Shown here in pieces: positions 46,251 to 57,646 of a stretch of DNA of 64,000 bases. Numbering within the stretch: position 1 is the first letter of the stretch; every line of letters starts with the position of its first letter. The translations under genes and the position numbers were made by a program. This DNA comes from Bacteroidota bacterium (lineage in GTDB: Bacteria; Bacteroidota; Bacteroidia; AKYH767-A; 2013-40CM-41-45). The notes beneath the pieces were generated by a model. The model was not told the DNA's origin. It made no database searches and worked only from the letters and a program-made list of their open reading frames with translations. The stretch is taken from the NCBI GenBank assembly GCA_016721305.1, contig JADKIH010000010.1, forward strand, positions 62,001 through 126,000, read 5' to 3'.

Positions 46251-49063
46251 ATGAATACGTTTCTTAAGGATCTGGCCACTGAAATTAAGTCGAAATACGG
46301 TGACCGTTTGGGTGAATTGTGTGTGGTTTTCCCCACACGGAGAGCCGGTCTGTTCTTCCAAAGTGCTTTGGCTGCCGAATCGGAGAAACCGGTTTGGTCG
46401 CCTCGCGTTTTTTCTATTCAGGATTATTTGTTGAAACTCTCGGGTGCTACCATTCCGGATCCGTTGACATTGCTCTTCGAATTATATGAAGTATTCCGTT
46501 CCTATTTTCCGCTGGAGGAATTCGACAAGTTCTATCCTTGGGGCGAACTTCTGCTCAAAGACTTCGACGATCTGGATAAATACATGGCCGATGCTTCCAA
46601 AGTCTTCGCAACGGTGACCGATCTGCATCGGATCGATGAAGAGTTCGGTTTGCCTGAAGAGGATATGGAACGACTTAAATTGTTCTGGAAAAATTTCTTC
46701 GAACACGATTTGTCAAAGCTCAAAACCGAATTTGTCAATACCTGGAAAAACCTCAATGGCATTTACCACGACTTCAGAACCCGCCTGCGCGACGAAATCT
46801 CGCCTACGAGAATGGCTTATCGCGATCTGGCGGAATCACTCGCCGATCATCCTCTTGAAGAAAATATTAATTATTCGCATATCGTATTTGCCGGCTTCTA
46901 CGCGCTTTCTCCTGCAGAGGAACGTGTCATAAAATATGTGCTCGATCAAGGTAAAGGCTTCTTTACTGGGATACTGACAGCTATTACGTCGACGACCACG
47001 GACAGGAAGCCGGAAAGTTTATCCGCGGAAATCATCTTCTTAAACCGGGGTATCTCTGGAAGAGAGAATATTTCAAAGAAATTCCAAAGACGATTCAGTT
47101 TACGGGAATTCCGCTGATGGTCGGACAAGCGAAGTATGCTGGACAGTTGCTCGATGGTATCATTAAATCGGGTTCCTATATTCCCGAGAGAACAGCCATT
47201 GTACTTCCCGATGAAAAATTGCTATTCCCCGTACTGTATGCTATTCCGGAAGAGGCCGGAGATATTAACGTAACAATGGGTTATCCGCTCCGTCAAACTC
47301 CGCTTTTTACTCTCTTTGATGATTTCATCGCACTGCAGAAAAATGCACGCAAAGAAAAGTAGGGGGGCTATTCTTTTTATTTCAGAGATGTTAAACGAAT
47401 TTTAGATCACACCTATATCAGATTAGTTGGAGGCAAGCCCATTCAGATTTGGCTCTCTAGTCTAAAAGATAATTATATCCGAATTTCATCGACTCAACTA
47501 AAACATGAGCCGATTGATTTCTTATTGAATCAACTCTTCACCGTTCCTGCTAATCTGAACGAAGTATTCTTGTGGGCGAAACAAATCCTGCGAATGATAC
47601 TCGAAGCTATGAAAGAACAGGACTTCAGATTTCACCGACTGGAATCGGAATTCGTTTATACGTTCTTTACTCAGCTCAAGCGACTGGAAGATATACTTCT
47701 TGCTCAGCGCGAACTTCCTTCGGTGAGTACATTCTGGAAAATTTTCCGGAAATTATCAGCTCCATCCGAATTCCATTCTCCGGAGAGCCACTGAAAGGTT
47801 TACAGGTAATGGGTTTCCTCGAAACACGTGTGCTGGATTTTGAGAATGTGATTTTGCTTTCCGTGAATGAAGATGTGTTGCCGGCAGGTGGAAATTCACC
47901 GTCGTTTATTCCGTTCAACATTCGAAAGGCATTCGGACTTCCGACTTTTGAAGAACAGCATGCTGTATCGGCATTTCACTTTTATCGGTTGCTTCAACGA
48001 GCGAAAAATATTTTCCTCCTCCATAATACCGAAGCCAAAGCACTCACTGCAGGCGAGCGTTCACGTTTCCTGCTTCAAATAGAACACGAGTTGCAAAGAA
48101 AATACCCTGACACGGTAAAGATTACCCGTAAAGTAATTACAACACCGATTCGAAAAATTGAGGGCAAGGAAATTTCTATTGCCAAGGACGAGGCAGTACT
48201 GAAAGAGCTCGGACGCTTTGTTGGGAATGCGTCGTCGGATGCAAAATCGAAGCTCAGTGCATCGGGTTTGCAATCGTATATCTCCTGCAGCTTGCGTTTT
48301 TACTTCCGCTACCTTGCCGGTATTTCCGAGCCGGAGGAGATGGAAGAAAATATGGAAGCGGCTACTTTGGAAAGTCCTTCATAAAGCCATGCAGTCAATT
48401 TATTCGGATGTAATCGGCGTCGACAAAAATGTAATCGGATATCTGCGAAAGAAAATCGACGACATCGTTGATCAGGCGATTCATGAGGAATTTGTGGCCA
48501 TCAATCAACTCGAAGGGAAAAATATTCTTTTCCGAAATGTGATACGTGAGTTGGTTAACCGAATCCTCGAAGCAGATCTGAATTACACGCCATTCACTAT
48601 TAAACAACTTGAAAAGGATGTAAGCCGGAACTTTGCGATTGATTCAACTGTGAACGTGAAGCTGTACGGCATCATCGACCGAGTTGATGAAAAGGCAAAC
48701 GTTCTGAGAATTGTCGATTATAAAACCGGTCGTGTCGATAAGCGTAAGCCGGCCGATATTGCCGAATTATTTGCCGAGCCAAAACTCAAAGAACAATTTC
48801 AGGCCATGTATTATGCTTATCTCACCAGCGCCTCCATTCCCGGCCAGTCAGTGAAATCGGGTCTTATGGCGCTGCGAAGCATGGGTGAGGGTATGATTAT
48901 GCTTAACAACGATGAAGCATTCACAGCCGAACAATTTGCTGAATTCGAAGCACAACTCCGCAAGCTTATTCTTGAGATACTAAGCCCTGAATTTGCTTTC
49001 ACACAAACGAAAGATGAAAGCCGGTGTGTGTATTGTGCGTATCGGGAGATTTGTGAGCGATAA
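46251..49063 (+). CDS. PD-(D/E)XK nuclease family protein (AddB-like), frames broken
   Basis: About 937 codons when all segments are joined. The N-terminal part (LGELCVVFPTRRAGLFFQ, SPRVFSIQDYLLKLSG) resembles the inactive helicase half of AddB-type recombination nucleases, followed by ERTAIVLPDEKLLFPVLYAIP and a UvrD_C-like region (VLDFENVILLSVNEDVLPAG). The C-terminal nuclease domain has KLYGIIDRVDEK, LRIVDYKTGRVD and SRCVYCAYREICE; the last cysteines probably bind an iron-sulfur cluster. Such proteins act in double-strand break repair with a RecB/AddA partner, which is not next to it. Frame breaks lie near 46960, 47745 and 48370, and an in-frame TAG stands at 47360. These are probably errors because conserved motifs survive in every segment. 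Confidence 0.85.
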
Positions 49064-49068
49064 AGGGC

Positions 49069-49111
49069 AATTTGGAATTCGGAAATTATGAATTCGGAAT
49101 TATGAATTATG
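49069..49111 (+). repeat. heptamer array (AATTCGG/AATTATG) before terminator
   Basis: AATTTGG, AATTCGG, an 8-base unit, AATTCGG, AATTATG, AATTATG. It begins 6 bases after the nuclease stop codon. A matching array (ACTAATT, CTGAATT, TTTAATT, ACAAAAT; 49171-49198) lies on the other side of the terminator hairpin. Confidence 0.75.
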
Positions 49112-49131
49112 GTTCATAAAGTACCCAAAAA

Positions 49132-49158
49132 AAAAGAGCGACAGGATGTCGCTCTTTT
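49132..49158. terminator. bidirectional intrinsic terminator
   Basis: AAAAGAGCGACA (49132-49143) and TGTCGCTCTTTT (49147-49158) make a perfect 12-bp stem with a 3-base loop. Four T follow on the plus strand and at least eight on the minus strand, serving the convergent nuclease and T9SS genes. Confidence 0.9.
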
Positions 49159-49208
49159 GAATTTTATATTACTAATTCTGAATTTTTAATTACAAAATTT
49201 TAATGCCG

Positions 49209-51479
49209 TCAAGGGGATTCAACAACAACCTTAACCGTCTCTCGAACATCACCGCTGATAAGATATCGAAGTAAATTCCATGTTGGAATGCTTCGAGATC
49301 TAATTCTACGTGATTGAGACCAACTGTGGCATTTACTTTTTGTTCAAGAATCACACGACCTTGAATATCGACAAGACTGATCGTGTATTCTTTTTCGGTA
49401 ATGCTGTTGAAATCGAAGTAAACGTTTTCGTGAGCAGGATTTGGATAAGCTGTTAGAGCAACCGGACTTGGCTCATTATATCCCGGTGCAGCTGTTCGTG
49501 CAGCTACTACAAGTATAGTTGTAGGAAGAGATGTTGAGAAGCAACCGCCGGCACTATATGCACGAACAGTGTAAGTTTCCTGCACTAGTCACAGTGATCG
49601 ACTTTGTAGTCGCACCTGTTGACCAGAGGTAACCACCCGCTGTGCTCGATGTTAATGTAACTGATTGTCCGGAAGTAATTACCGCAGAACCACTCAGAGT
49701 GATTGTCGGAACAGCCGGAGGAGTACAACCATTAGCTGAAATCAATGCTGCTGTAGAAGTAGCCTGACAACCGTTAGAACCTGTAACAGTAACACGATAT
49801 GCTCCTTGTGTAGTAACTGTAATTGCACGTGTAGCCTGACCTGATGACCAGCTGTATGAATTCGCCGTCGTTGATGTCAAAACCACCGAAGGATGAGATG
49901 CTGTGAGTGCTAATGATCCGTTAGCTGAAATCGATGGAGTAGCAGGAGCTGTCAGCATCGTTACAACTTGATTTGACGATTGTGCTGAGCAATTCGGACC
50001 GCTATAGGCTTTCACCCAATATGTTCCGCCTGCTGAAACAGCAATCGAACGTGTAGTTGCACCTGTTGACCATAAATATCCGTTTGCCGCTGATGACTGA
50101 AGTGTAAGGATCGTACCCGGACAAACATTCAACGAAGAACTTGCTGTTACCGTTGGAGTAGTAGGTGCAGAGTTGGCATTTACAGCTGTAATTGCTGATG
50201 TACCGCCGCAACCTCCTGAATTTGTTGTAACCCTATAGTTGCCCGAAGTACCTACAGTGATTGATTGTGTAGTTGCACCTGTAGTCCAAAGATAAGTCGA
50301 AGCCGATGTAGAAGTCAGAGTTACGCTTCCCCCGGACAGAACGACGTAGGACCACTGGCTGTAATAGTTGGTGTAGCACCTGTGGTAGAAATACTAACGA
50401 CGACCGGTGCAGAAGTAGCTTGTGCTCCGGCACTATTTGTTACGCGTACAGTATAGGAACCTGCAGTGGAAACGGTAATCGACTGAGTCGTTTGGCCTCC
50501 CGGACTCCAAAGGTATGCTGAGCCTGAATTCGCCGTAAGAGTAACTGACCCGCCTGTACAGAAAGATGTTGGTCCGTTAGCCGTAATCGAAGCAGTTGCA
50601 ACCGTCGTCTTAGGCATGTATGTGTAGTGGAACCAAATATATCCTTGTAAGTTGATGTACTGTTTGAATGCACCTACATCAGATGTAAAATTAGCACTAT
50701 AGGTTTGGTAGGGTTGCGTGATCGGATGAGTTGCCAGCCAAGGGCCCATGAAAGATGCTTCGCTGGAGAAAATCGGGATAATCTTAACCGATGAATTTAA
50801 ACTAGCAGCATCTTGTAAACGGCCTTTTGAGTATGCGTACACATCCACATCTGTTGTTCTATAAGCATGCATTAAAACCCGGTCGGCACTGGCGCAAATG
50901 GCTTGCATCTGTCCTTTGGTTGGCCAGCCTAAATATTCTTCACAAATCAGCCCGTTGCCGCACATAATGAATCCATCCGTTTGAATTCTTTAAATGAAAA
51001 TGCATAGGCTCCTGCTGAATCACAAGAATAACCGTTTGGGGTTAAATAACGGCTGCAATACAAAGCAGAGATAGAGGCTTGATTCCAAAATTCGAATTCG
51101 TAGTTGAGTACGTCGAATCTTTCTAGGCTACTGTTCTGGAATTGTTGTAAGGGATAATGAAATTAGAAAAGAAAGAGTAGATCTCACCGGATGCCCCGAA
51201 TTGTGAAATGCCGTAATTCGCACGTGCACGACTGAAAAAGGCAGCGAGATTATTCTTTACCGTTGTGTTACTCCAGTTCAAAGAGCCCAGATCATAAAAA
51301 CAGATGTAATTGTACCCGTTACCCTGGCAGTAAGTAAGAATCGTGTTTTCAGTTGTGGTATTACCCAACCAGAGATGCACATCCTTCAGGTACAGTCCTC
51401 TGATATTGGTCGCCTGACCAAATGAAGAAGTACAAAGCAGGAATAATCCGGCGAGTAAGGTCATCAGCTTGTTTCTCAT
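49209..51479 (-). CDS. secreted T9SS protein with N-terminal catalytic-like domain and Ig-like repeats (paralogue 1), frames broken
   Basis: About 757 codons read in several frames. Residues 1-21 are a signal peptide (TSSFGQ). The first about 270 residues (TNIRGLYLKDVHLWLGNT, YICFYDLGSLNWSN, RARANYGISQFGA, FEFWNQ, CEEYLGWPTKGQ, DRVLMHAYRTTDVDVY, IFSSEASFMGPWL, IWFHYTYMPKT) form a domain that looks like a TIM barrel but matches no family I know. Then come four to five modules with YLWSTGATTRSIAVS-type sequence, as in SprB-like or Ig-fold adhesion repeats. The end (YPNPAHENVYFDFNS, then VRETVKVVVESP) is a type A sorting domain. Frame breaks lie near 51120, 50970, 50330, 50130, 49570 and 49270. 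The stop at 49209 is in the frame of the sorting domain. Its neighbour at 51949-53913 is a clear paralogue. Confidence 0.8.
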
Positions 51480-51592
51480 CGTATCTTTCTGATTTTAATC
51501 TTGTGTGTATTTGTATGTCTTTAAGGTTAAGGAAATTCAAATCTTTCTGTTCTTACCAAATTGAAACCATCCGGCATCTGACTTTGTCCCCA

Positions 51593-51626
51593 AACAATCT
51601 CTCCGCTTTCGGTCGGATAGATTGTT
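51593..51626. promoter_or_regulatory. strong hairpin upstream of the paralogue 1 gene
   Basis: AACAATCT, C, TCCG (51593-51605) and CGGA, T, AGATTGTT (51614-51626) form a 13-position stem with one mismatch and an 8-base loop. It lies 114 bases upstream of the minus-strand start at 51479. There is no T-run on the minus strand, so it is more likely a leader hairpin, operator or mRNA-stabilising element than a terminator. Confidence 0.5.
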
Positions 51627-51864
51627 CCTTTCCCTTAAAATTTTCGATGGTGAAGATATGTGTAAAAAGTGTTTCCTGATACCCCGAAAGATCAGTTTTT
51701 TATAAAAAAATCAGGTTCCAAGGGTTGAAAGGCAGTCTGTTCCATTCATTTAAGACACAGAATCGGCCTGAGCATTTAAAATCAAAAGTACTTTGTTCTG
51801 AACATGAAGAAATCACACCCAAATTGGCCTAAATTTTTTTCAACAATTGGCCGTACTTATTAAC

Positions 51865-51894
51865 AAAAAAGGCCCCGGAACTGATTCCGAGGCC
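51865..51894 (-). terminator. intrinsic terminator of the paralogue 2 gene
   Basis: TTCCGAGGCC (51885-51894) and GGCCCCGGAA (51871-51880) pair with one mismatch around a 4-base loop. On the minus strand the stem is followed by TTTTTT (51870-51865). It lies about 55 bases after the stop at 51949. The rest of the gap 51480-51864, apart from the hairpin at 51593, shows no gene. Confidence 0.85.
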
Positions 51895-51948
51895 TCAAAG
51901 CTGTGTTTATTTGATCCCGAGTTGAGCTTTTCTCAAAGGGAGTAGGGT

Positions 51949-53913
51949 TTATTTTTGAATGATAATTCGCTTTGTTTCCTGAAGATTTTCATTTCGAATC
52001 GATAGCATATAGAGTCCGTTGTTGAGCTCTGCCGTGTCGAAACGAACTTCATTTTCACCCGGACTAAAATGACTCTTCATTTCCCGAACTATGCGACCGC
52101 TGATATCCATGATCTGTATTTGAACATCGATTTCGGCCGGTGAATTATACGTAAGTGTAAATTGTTCTTTAGCCGGATTCGGATAAATCATCATTTCCGA
52201 TTCTTCCAAATTATTTCCTGAGTTTGTGTTCCGGTAATTCAGAGTAGCCAGATCCTGTGCCATGATTCTTGATCCGGTAATAAATGTCTTCGTCGATGAA
52301 TACGAACCGCTTGTTGATCCACATGATGTTTTTATTCTCCACTGATACTTCGTGTTTTTATTCAGATTCGTCAACGTGTATTCTGTTTGGCCGGTATAAG
52401 GCAAACGAACATAGCTGTAGTTGTTCGAAGTTTCAGGTTTGTAACGAATAATGATTGAATCTGTTTGCGGAAGTGCTGATCAATATAATTTCACCGAAGA
52501 TGTAGAAAATACTGTTGAACAGCAACCTAATGATGTCGTCAGATTACATACTCCCGGAATCACTACGCTTTCTGCACCTGAAGTTGAAGAGCATCCTAAA
52601 TTATTTACAACTGTTGCCGTATAGCTTCCTGTTGATGATGCTGTCAGCACAGAAGAGGTAGCTCCCGAAATATTGACATTATCTTTCTTCCATTGATACG
52701 AGGAAATGCTTGCCGATCCGCCTGCGGTGGCATTGGCTGTGAGATCGATTGAATAATTTCCCAAAGTTCCGGCTGTGACTGTTACTGTTGGAGTCGGATT
52801 CACATTGACAGTTATCGTCGATGTAGTTTGTGTTGCGCCATTATAAGTAACCTGGCATGAGTATGTTCCTGCCGTACTTACCGTAATCGAAGAGCTTGTT
52901 TGTCCGCTCGACCAGAAGTAACTTGTTCCTCCGCCGGCTGTCAGGATCACTGATCCGCCACTGCAGAATGTTGTTGAACCTGTTGCTGAAATAGTAGGAG
53001 TGAAGCCCGGACCACCACCGCTTCCCGGTGTCGGTTTTGGCATGTAACCGTAATCGAACCACTGATAACCTATGAGGTTAACGAACGATGTATATGAACC
53101 TGCATCGGCATTGAAATCTGTTTTATACTTATTATAGGCTTCAATCTGCGAATGCGAATTTAACCATGGTCCCATGAAGATTGGCTCTGAACTGAAAATC
53201 GGAGCTACATCAACCATTGTACTGTTGGAAGCTAAATATTGTAAGCGTGTTTTACTGTACCCGTAAACTGATGAGTTGTCGACGCGATATGCATGTAATA
53301 ATACGCGATCAACATTACGTTGAATTTGCGAACCTTGTCCCTGGTTGAACCAGCCGACATAGGTTTCAGATAGCGCATTTTGTGTAGCTGCTAAAGAGTC
53401 GATGTTATGCATGTTAGAGATGAAAAACTGGAAACCGCCACTGCTGTCGCAATTACAACCGTTTGGTTGCAAGTACTGCGTGCAGTAATAACCACCGGGA
53501 CTTACCGATGAAGTAGTCCAGAATTCAAACTCCAGATTAAATACATTGAATTTCTCGTTAGCATCGCTGCGACCTGAATTGTATGGTCCAATTTTGCTTT
53601 GGAAAAATGAATACGATTCACCTACAGCTCCCACATATGTGATCCCGTAATTGAGTCGCGCTTTACTAATGAAAGCTGCTAATTGATTCTTTGCAGCCGT
53701 ACTTGAAAAGTTGGCGGAATGCAAATCATACAATGCAAGATAGTTGAAAGAGCTATCCTGAGCATATCTCAGTAAGCTGTCTTCCAATACTGTGTTTCCA
53801 AGAATACTTGAAAATCCGTCTACATAAATTCCTCTTAAAGATGTCGTTTGTGCGTTTGAGCTGAACGATACGAAAAAGGCCAGTAGAAGTGCGTAAATGT
53901 AATTGTGTTTCAT
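51949..53913 (-). CDS. secreted T9SS protein with N-terminal catalytic-like domain, Ig-like and Fn3-like modules (paralogue 2), frame broken
   Basis: About 654 codons. Residues 1-20 are a signal peptide (SFSSNAQ). The first about 290 residues repeat the paralogue 1 pattern: TTSLRGIYVDGFSSILGNT, YLALYDLHSANFSS, ARLNYGITYVGAVGESYSFF, FNVFNLEFEFW, ETYVGWFNQGQG, DRVLLHAYRVDN, IFSSEPIFMGPWL and YQWFDYGYMPK. The alternating short strands and acidic LEFEFW look like a TIM-barrel hydrolase, but no family is recognised. A glycine linker, two Ig-like modules (YFWSSGQTSSSITVS) and a fibronectin type III-like module (YTLTNLNKNTKYQWRI) follow. The type A sorting domain has MIYPNPAKEQFTLTYNS and ends ETKRIIIQK. 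A frame break lies between 52400 and 52480. ATG 53913 is chosen because the signal peptide starts there. Confidence 0.83.
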
Positions 53914-54246
53914 TTGTCGTCTGTCTAAATAATCTTCCTGAACGCAAACCATTCACACACCACCTGTAATTGAAGTAGAAGGGGTAAAAATCAAAAAATG
54001 TAAGATGATGGCTTTTTAAAGTCCGACACTTTGTAACCATTATGAAAATCCTCAAAACAGTGCCTTTTTAGCCTTAAATGAAGGGTAAATGGGAGAATCA
54101 CTACCAAATTGTAAAAAACTAAGCAGTAAGTTCGATGGCTTTCAAAAAATATGACGGTTTCCAGCCGGCTTTTCTCTCTTTTTTATCAGGAAATTACAAA
54201 TTACTCCTGCCTTTTGGTTTATTTTGCTTCAATAAATCGCGAAAAG
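53914..54246. other. intergenic region without recognisable gene
   Basis: 333 bases between divergent genes. It is AT-rich, with several stop codons in all frames, and no repeat array is present, unlike many other gaps here. The promoters of the paralogue 2 gene and of the isoaspartyl peptidase gene should lie here, but I find no exact TAnnTTTG box at the right distance. Confidence 0.5.
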
Positions 54247-55167
54247 ATGAAACAAATTGCAATAGCTATACATGGAGGTGCAGGTACAATTCTACGTTCT
54301 TCAATGACGGAAAGTAAGGAACTTGCCTATCGGGAAGCTTTGCAAAATGCCATCAGTGCCGGTTATTCTGTTCTCGAAAAAGGAGGCAGTTCTCTCGATG
54401 CTGTTCAGGCTTCTGTGATGAGTCTGGAAGATTGTCCACTCTTTAATGCAGGCAAAGGTTCAGTCTTCACTCATGATGGAACACACGAAATGGATGCCAG
54501 CATCATGGAAGGAAAGGCACTCATGGCAGGAGCAGTTGCCGGTGTGCAGGGCGTGCGTAATCCCGTTGAGCTCGCACGAATGATCATGGAAAAATCGGAG
54601 CATGTTTTACTCACCGGAAAAGGTGCCGAAGATTTCGCCCGACATATGAATATGCCGTTTGAGAATGCAGATTATTTCTTCTCTCAATTCCGTTACGATC
54701 AGCTCAAAGAAATTCGCGACTCCGACACTGTTCAGCTCGATCACACCGATAAAAAATTCGGAACAGTTGGAGCGGTTGCATTAGACCTTCACGGAAATTT
54801 GGCGGCGGCTACCTCAACCGGAGGCATGACGAATAAAAGATATAATCGAGTAGGTGATAGCCCCATCATCGGTGCCGGAACTTATGCTAATAACAACACA
54901 TGCGCCGTATCCTGTACAGGTCATGGCGAGTTTTTCATCCGGTCAGTTGTTGCTTACGATGTATCGTGCCTGATGGAATACAAAGGCCTCTCTCTTCGTG
55001 AGGCCTGCGATATCGTCGTCCAGAAAAAACTCGTCAAAATCGGCGGCGAAGGCGGCCTCATAGCCGTCGACACTCACGGCAATTGCGTGCTCAGTTTTAA
55101 CTCAGAAGGAATGTACCGGGGGTGGAAGAATTCCGGCGGTGAGGATGGGGTGGAGATTTATAAATGA
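54247..55167 (+). CDS. isoaspartyl peptidase / L-asparaginase (plant-type, Ntn hydrolase)
   Basis: A 306-residue Ntn hydrolase that cleaves isoaspartyl dipeptides and asparagine. It is made as a precursor that cuts itself before the catalytic threonine, here the Thr in KKFGTVGAVALD. Other family motifs are AIHGGAGTI at the N-terminus, LEDCPLFNAGKGSVF, EMDASIMEG, and TSTGGMTNKRYNRVGDSPIIGAGTYA after the cleavage site. No signal peptide is seen from ATG 54247, so the enzyme is cytoplasmic. The longer in-frame start at 54151 would add 32 residues not typical of the family. It is a single-gene unit. Confidence 0.93.
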   Translation: MKQIAIAIHGGAGTILRSSMTESKELAYREALQNAISAGYSVLEKGGSSLDAVQASVMSLEDCPLFNAGKGSVFTHDGTHEMDASIMEGKALMAGAVAGVQGVRNPVELARMIMEKSEHVLLTGKGAEDFARHMNMPFENADYFFSQFRYDQLKEIRDSDTVQLDHTDKKFGTVGAVALDLHGNLAAATSTGGMTNKRYNRVGDSPIIGAGTYANNNTCAVSCTGHGEFFIRSVVAYDVSCLMEYKGLSLREACDIVVQKKLVKIGGEGGLIAVDTHGNCVLSFNSEGMYRGWKNSGGEDGVEIYK

Positions 55168-55250
55168 GCCTCGTTTTTATCCTGAATTGTGTCTTTTTGA
55201 AAGGTTGAAGTCACCGGACTGTCAAGCTCTTTCCGTTGGCCAATATTCTA

Positions 55251-55281
55251 TTGTTTAAGAGCTGAAGACAGACTATATTTG
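55251..55281 (+). promoter_or_regulatory. Bacteroidota-type promoter of the PKD/CHU_C gene
   Basis: TTG at 55251-55253 and TATATTTG at 55274-55281 are separated by 20 bases, matching the Bacteroidota primary sigma pattern TTG (-33) and TAnnTTTG (-7). The start codon is only 14 bases further, giving a very short leader. Confidence 0.7.
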
Positions 55282-55294
55282 TTTTAGGGATATT

Positions 55295-57641
55295 ATGAAA
55301 AGGCTACACATCTTTTTGCTTTATGTGGGATTATTGTTTTTCATCGGAATTAACCGATGCGATGCCACGCATATTGTCGGTGGCGAATTGAATTATTTGT
55401 ATCTCGGAAATAATATTTACGAAGTAAGCCTGACTGTTTACCGCGATTGCTATAACGGAATTGCTCCGTTTGATGATCCTGCAAGTATTGGTGTTTTCGA
55501 TGCTTCAGGGAATTTATATTCGTCTTCATTAGTTTATATACATGATCAGAATAATGTAGCCAATGTCATTAACTCACCCTGCCTGACTCCTCCTGCAAAT
55601 GTGTGTTATCAGGTTGCTCACTATATTTTCACAACTGTACTTCCTCCAAGAGCAGGTGGTTATACTTTAGCTTATCAGCGTTGTTGTCGCAACGGCACTA
55701 TTGCGAATCTGGCGAATGTCAATAACACGGGTGCAACTTACTTCGCTACAATTCCTGATCCTGCTGTTGCAGTAAATAATTCGAATCCGGTTTTTGTGAA
55801 TTGGCCACCCACTTTTATTTGCATGAATGTGCCTTTCACCTTTGACCATTCTGCTACCGATGTTGATGGTGATTCTTTAGTATATGAAGTTTTCAATCCG
55901 TACGAAGGTGCAGATCCGGTTTCTCCCATGCCACAACCTCCCGATGGTCCACAATACTCGCATGTCTATTATCAGTCTCCTTATTCTTATCTCAATCCGT
56001 TTGGAGGGGTACCAATTCAAATCAATTCAGTAACCGGGCGAATGACGGCAACTCCCAATGCTCTCGGACAATTTGTTTATGGAATTGGTGTCAAAGAATA
56101 CAGAAACGGACAACTGATCAGCGAAACGTTCCGCGATTTTCAGGTGAATGTCGTGAGCTGCCCGCAAATTACTGTTGCTTCTATTTTTTCTCCGACAATT
56201 TCTTGCGGATCACTTGAAGCTGATTTTTTAAATAACAGCTACAATGCAGCTACTTATACCTGGAACTTTGGCGACATTACTACAACAGGAGATACTTCTT
56301 CTTTAATGAACCCGAGTTATGAGTATCCCGATACAGGTGACTATTGGGCTACATTGGTTGCATATTCCGGAGTCAATCCTCTCTGCAATGATACTGCAGT
56401 TGGTTTAGTGCATGTCTATCCGGTCTTCAATGCAAATTTCGGAGTGATCAATACGCACTGTACTGATTTTTTTCAATTTAATGACCTGAGTTATGGAATA
56501 GGTGGTACTGCCAACTTCTGGGACTGGTCTTTTGGTGATGGCGATACTTCGTCGCAACAGTATCCTACACACTTATGCTAACCCGGGTGCTTATCAGGTT
56601 CGATTCATTGCTTCCACTGCCTCTGCCTGTCTGGATACCGTCGTTCGTACAATTCACGTCCTGCCGAATCCTGAATCGCAATTTGCCATTTCTATAGACT
56701 CCTGCACATATACTGTCAATATCACCGATGCATCGACACTTGGAAATACGTATCAATGGTCTTTTGGAGATTCCGATACTTCTTCACTCCGAAATCCGCA
56801 ACACGGATATCTCGCTCCCGGTAGTTATGATATTCTCCACACTGTCTTTACCGATTCGCTCTGTGTTGATACTACGATGATGCATATTTCATTGCCGCCA
56901 CTACCAACACCTGATTTTTCCTATTCAGTTGCGCCTTGCGATTCGAATGTAACTTTCACCAATCTTTCGACAGATTACGTTTCTGCTCAGTGGATCTTTG
57001 GTGATAACACGGTGTCACATGAATTGTCGCCTCAACATACATACGAACTGGCAGGAACTATTCCGGTACAATTAGTTGTCATGTCGGCAGCTCACTGCCC
57101 GGATACTCTTGAAAAGACTATTCAATTTGTAAGTTACAAGGCTGCTAAATTCGACTTCAAAGTAGACTCATGCTCCGGTATAGTGAATTTTATAGACGTC
57201 ACTGAGAATGCCGTCATTTACGATTGGGATTTTGGTGACGGTACAACGAGCACGGAGAAGAATCCGAAGCACCAATATCCGAATGCAGGAAAGTACACCA
57301 CTTATCTGAAAGTAAACAATGAAACCGGTTGTGTAGACAGTGCGCGGAATGTTGTTACGTTTGAGTTACCCGACGGAGAAAAGATTTTTGTTCCGAATAC
57401 CTTTACGCCAAACGGCGACGGTTTGAACGACTATTTTGCGATCAGCGTTTTTCGTCCTTGTGATATTTATTCGATAGAGATTTTTGACCGATGGGGAAAA
57501 ATGATTTACCAAAATGAGGATGCTGCTGAGATGGTGTGGGATGGTACTTATCAGGGCGATCAGGTACCGGGCGATATTTATGTTTACTTGCTGAAGCGTG
57601 AAGGAATGCAGCGGCAAGGAATAGTAAATGTAATTCGTTAG
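55295..57641 (+). CDS. PKD-repeat surface protein with gliding-type (CHU_C, T9SS type B) tail, frame broken
   Basis: A 782-residue exported protein after restoring a two-base loss near 56570. A signal peptide (residues 1-25, RCDA) precedes an N-terminal domain THIVGGELNYLYLGNNIYEVSLTVYRDC, common to large gliding-associated Bacteroidota proteins. Five or so PKD modules follow with the W-x-FGD motif (YTWNFGDITT, FWDWSFGDGDT, YQWSFGDSDT, AQWIFGDNTV, YDWDFGDGTT). The C-terminus FVPNTFTPNGDGLNDYF, then FDRWGKMIYQ and WDGTYQGDQVPGDIYVY, is the CHU_C/type B sorting domain. It is likely a surface adhesin or matrix protein. A clear promoter lies just upstream. Confidence 0.92.
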
Positions 57642-57646
57642 TTTGA

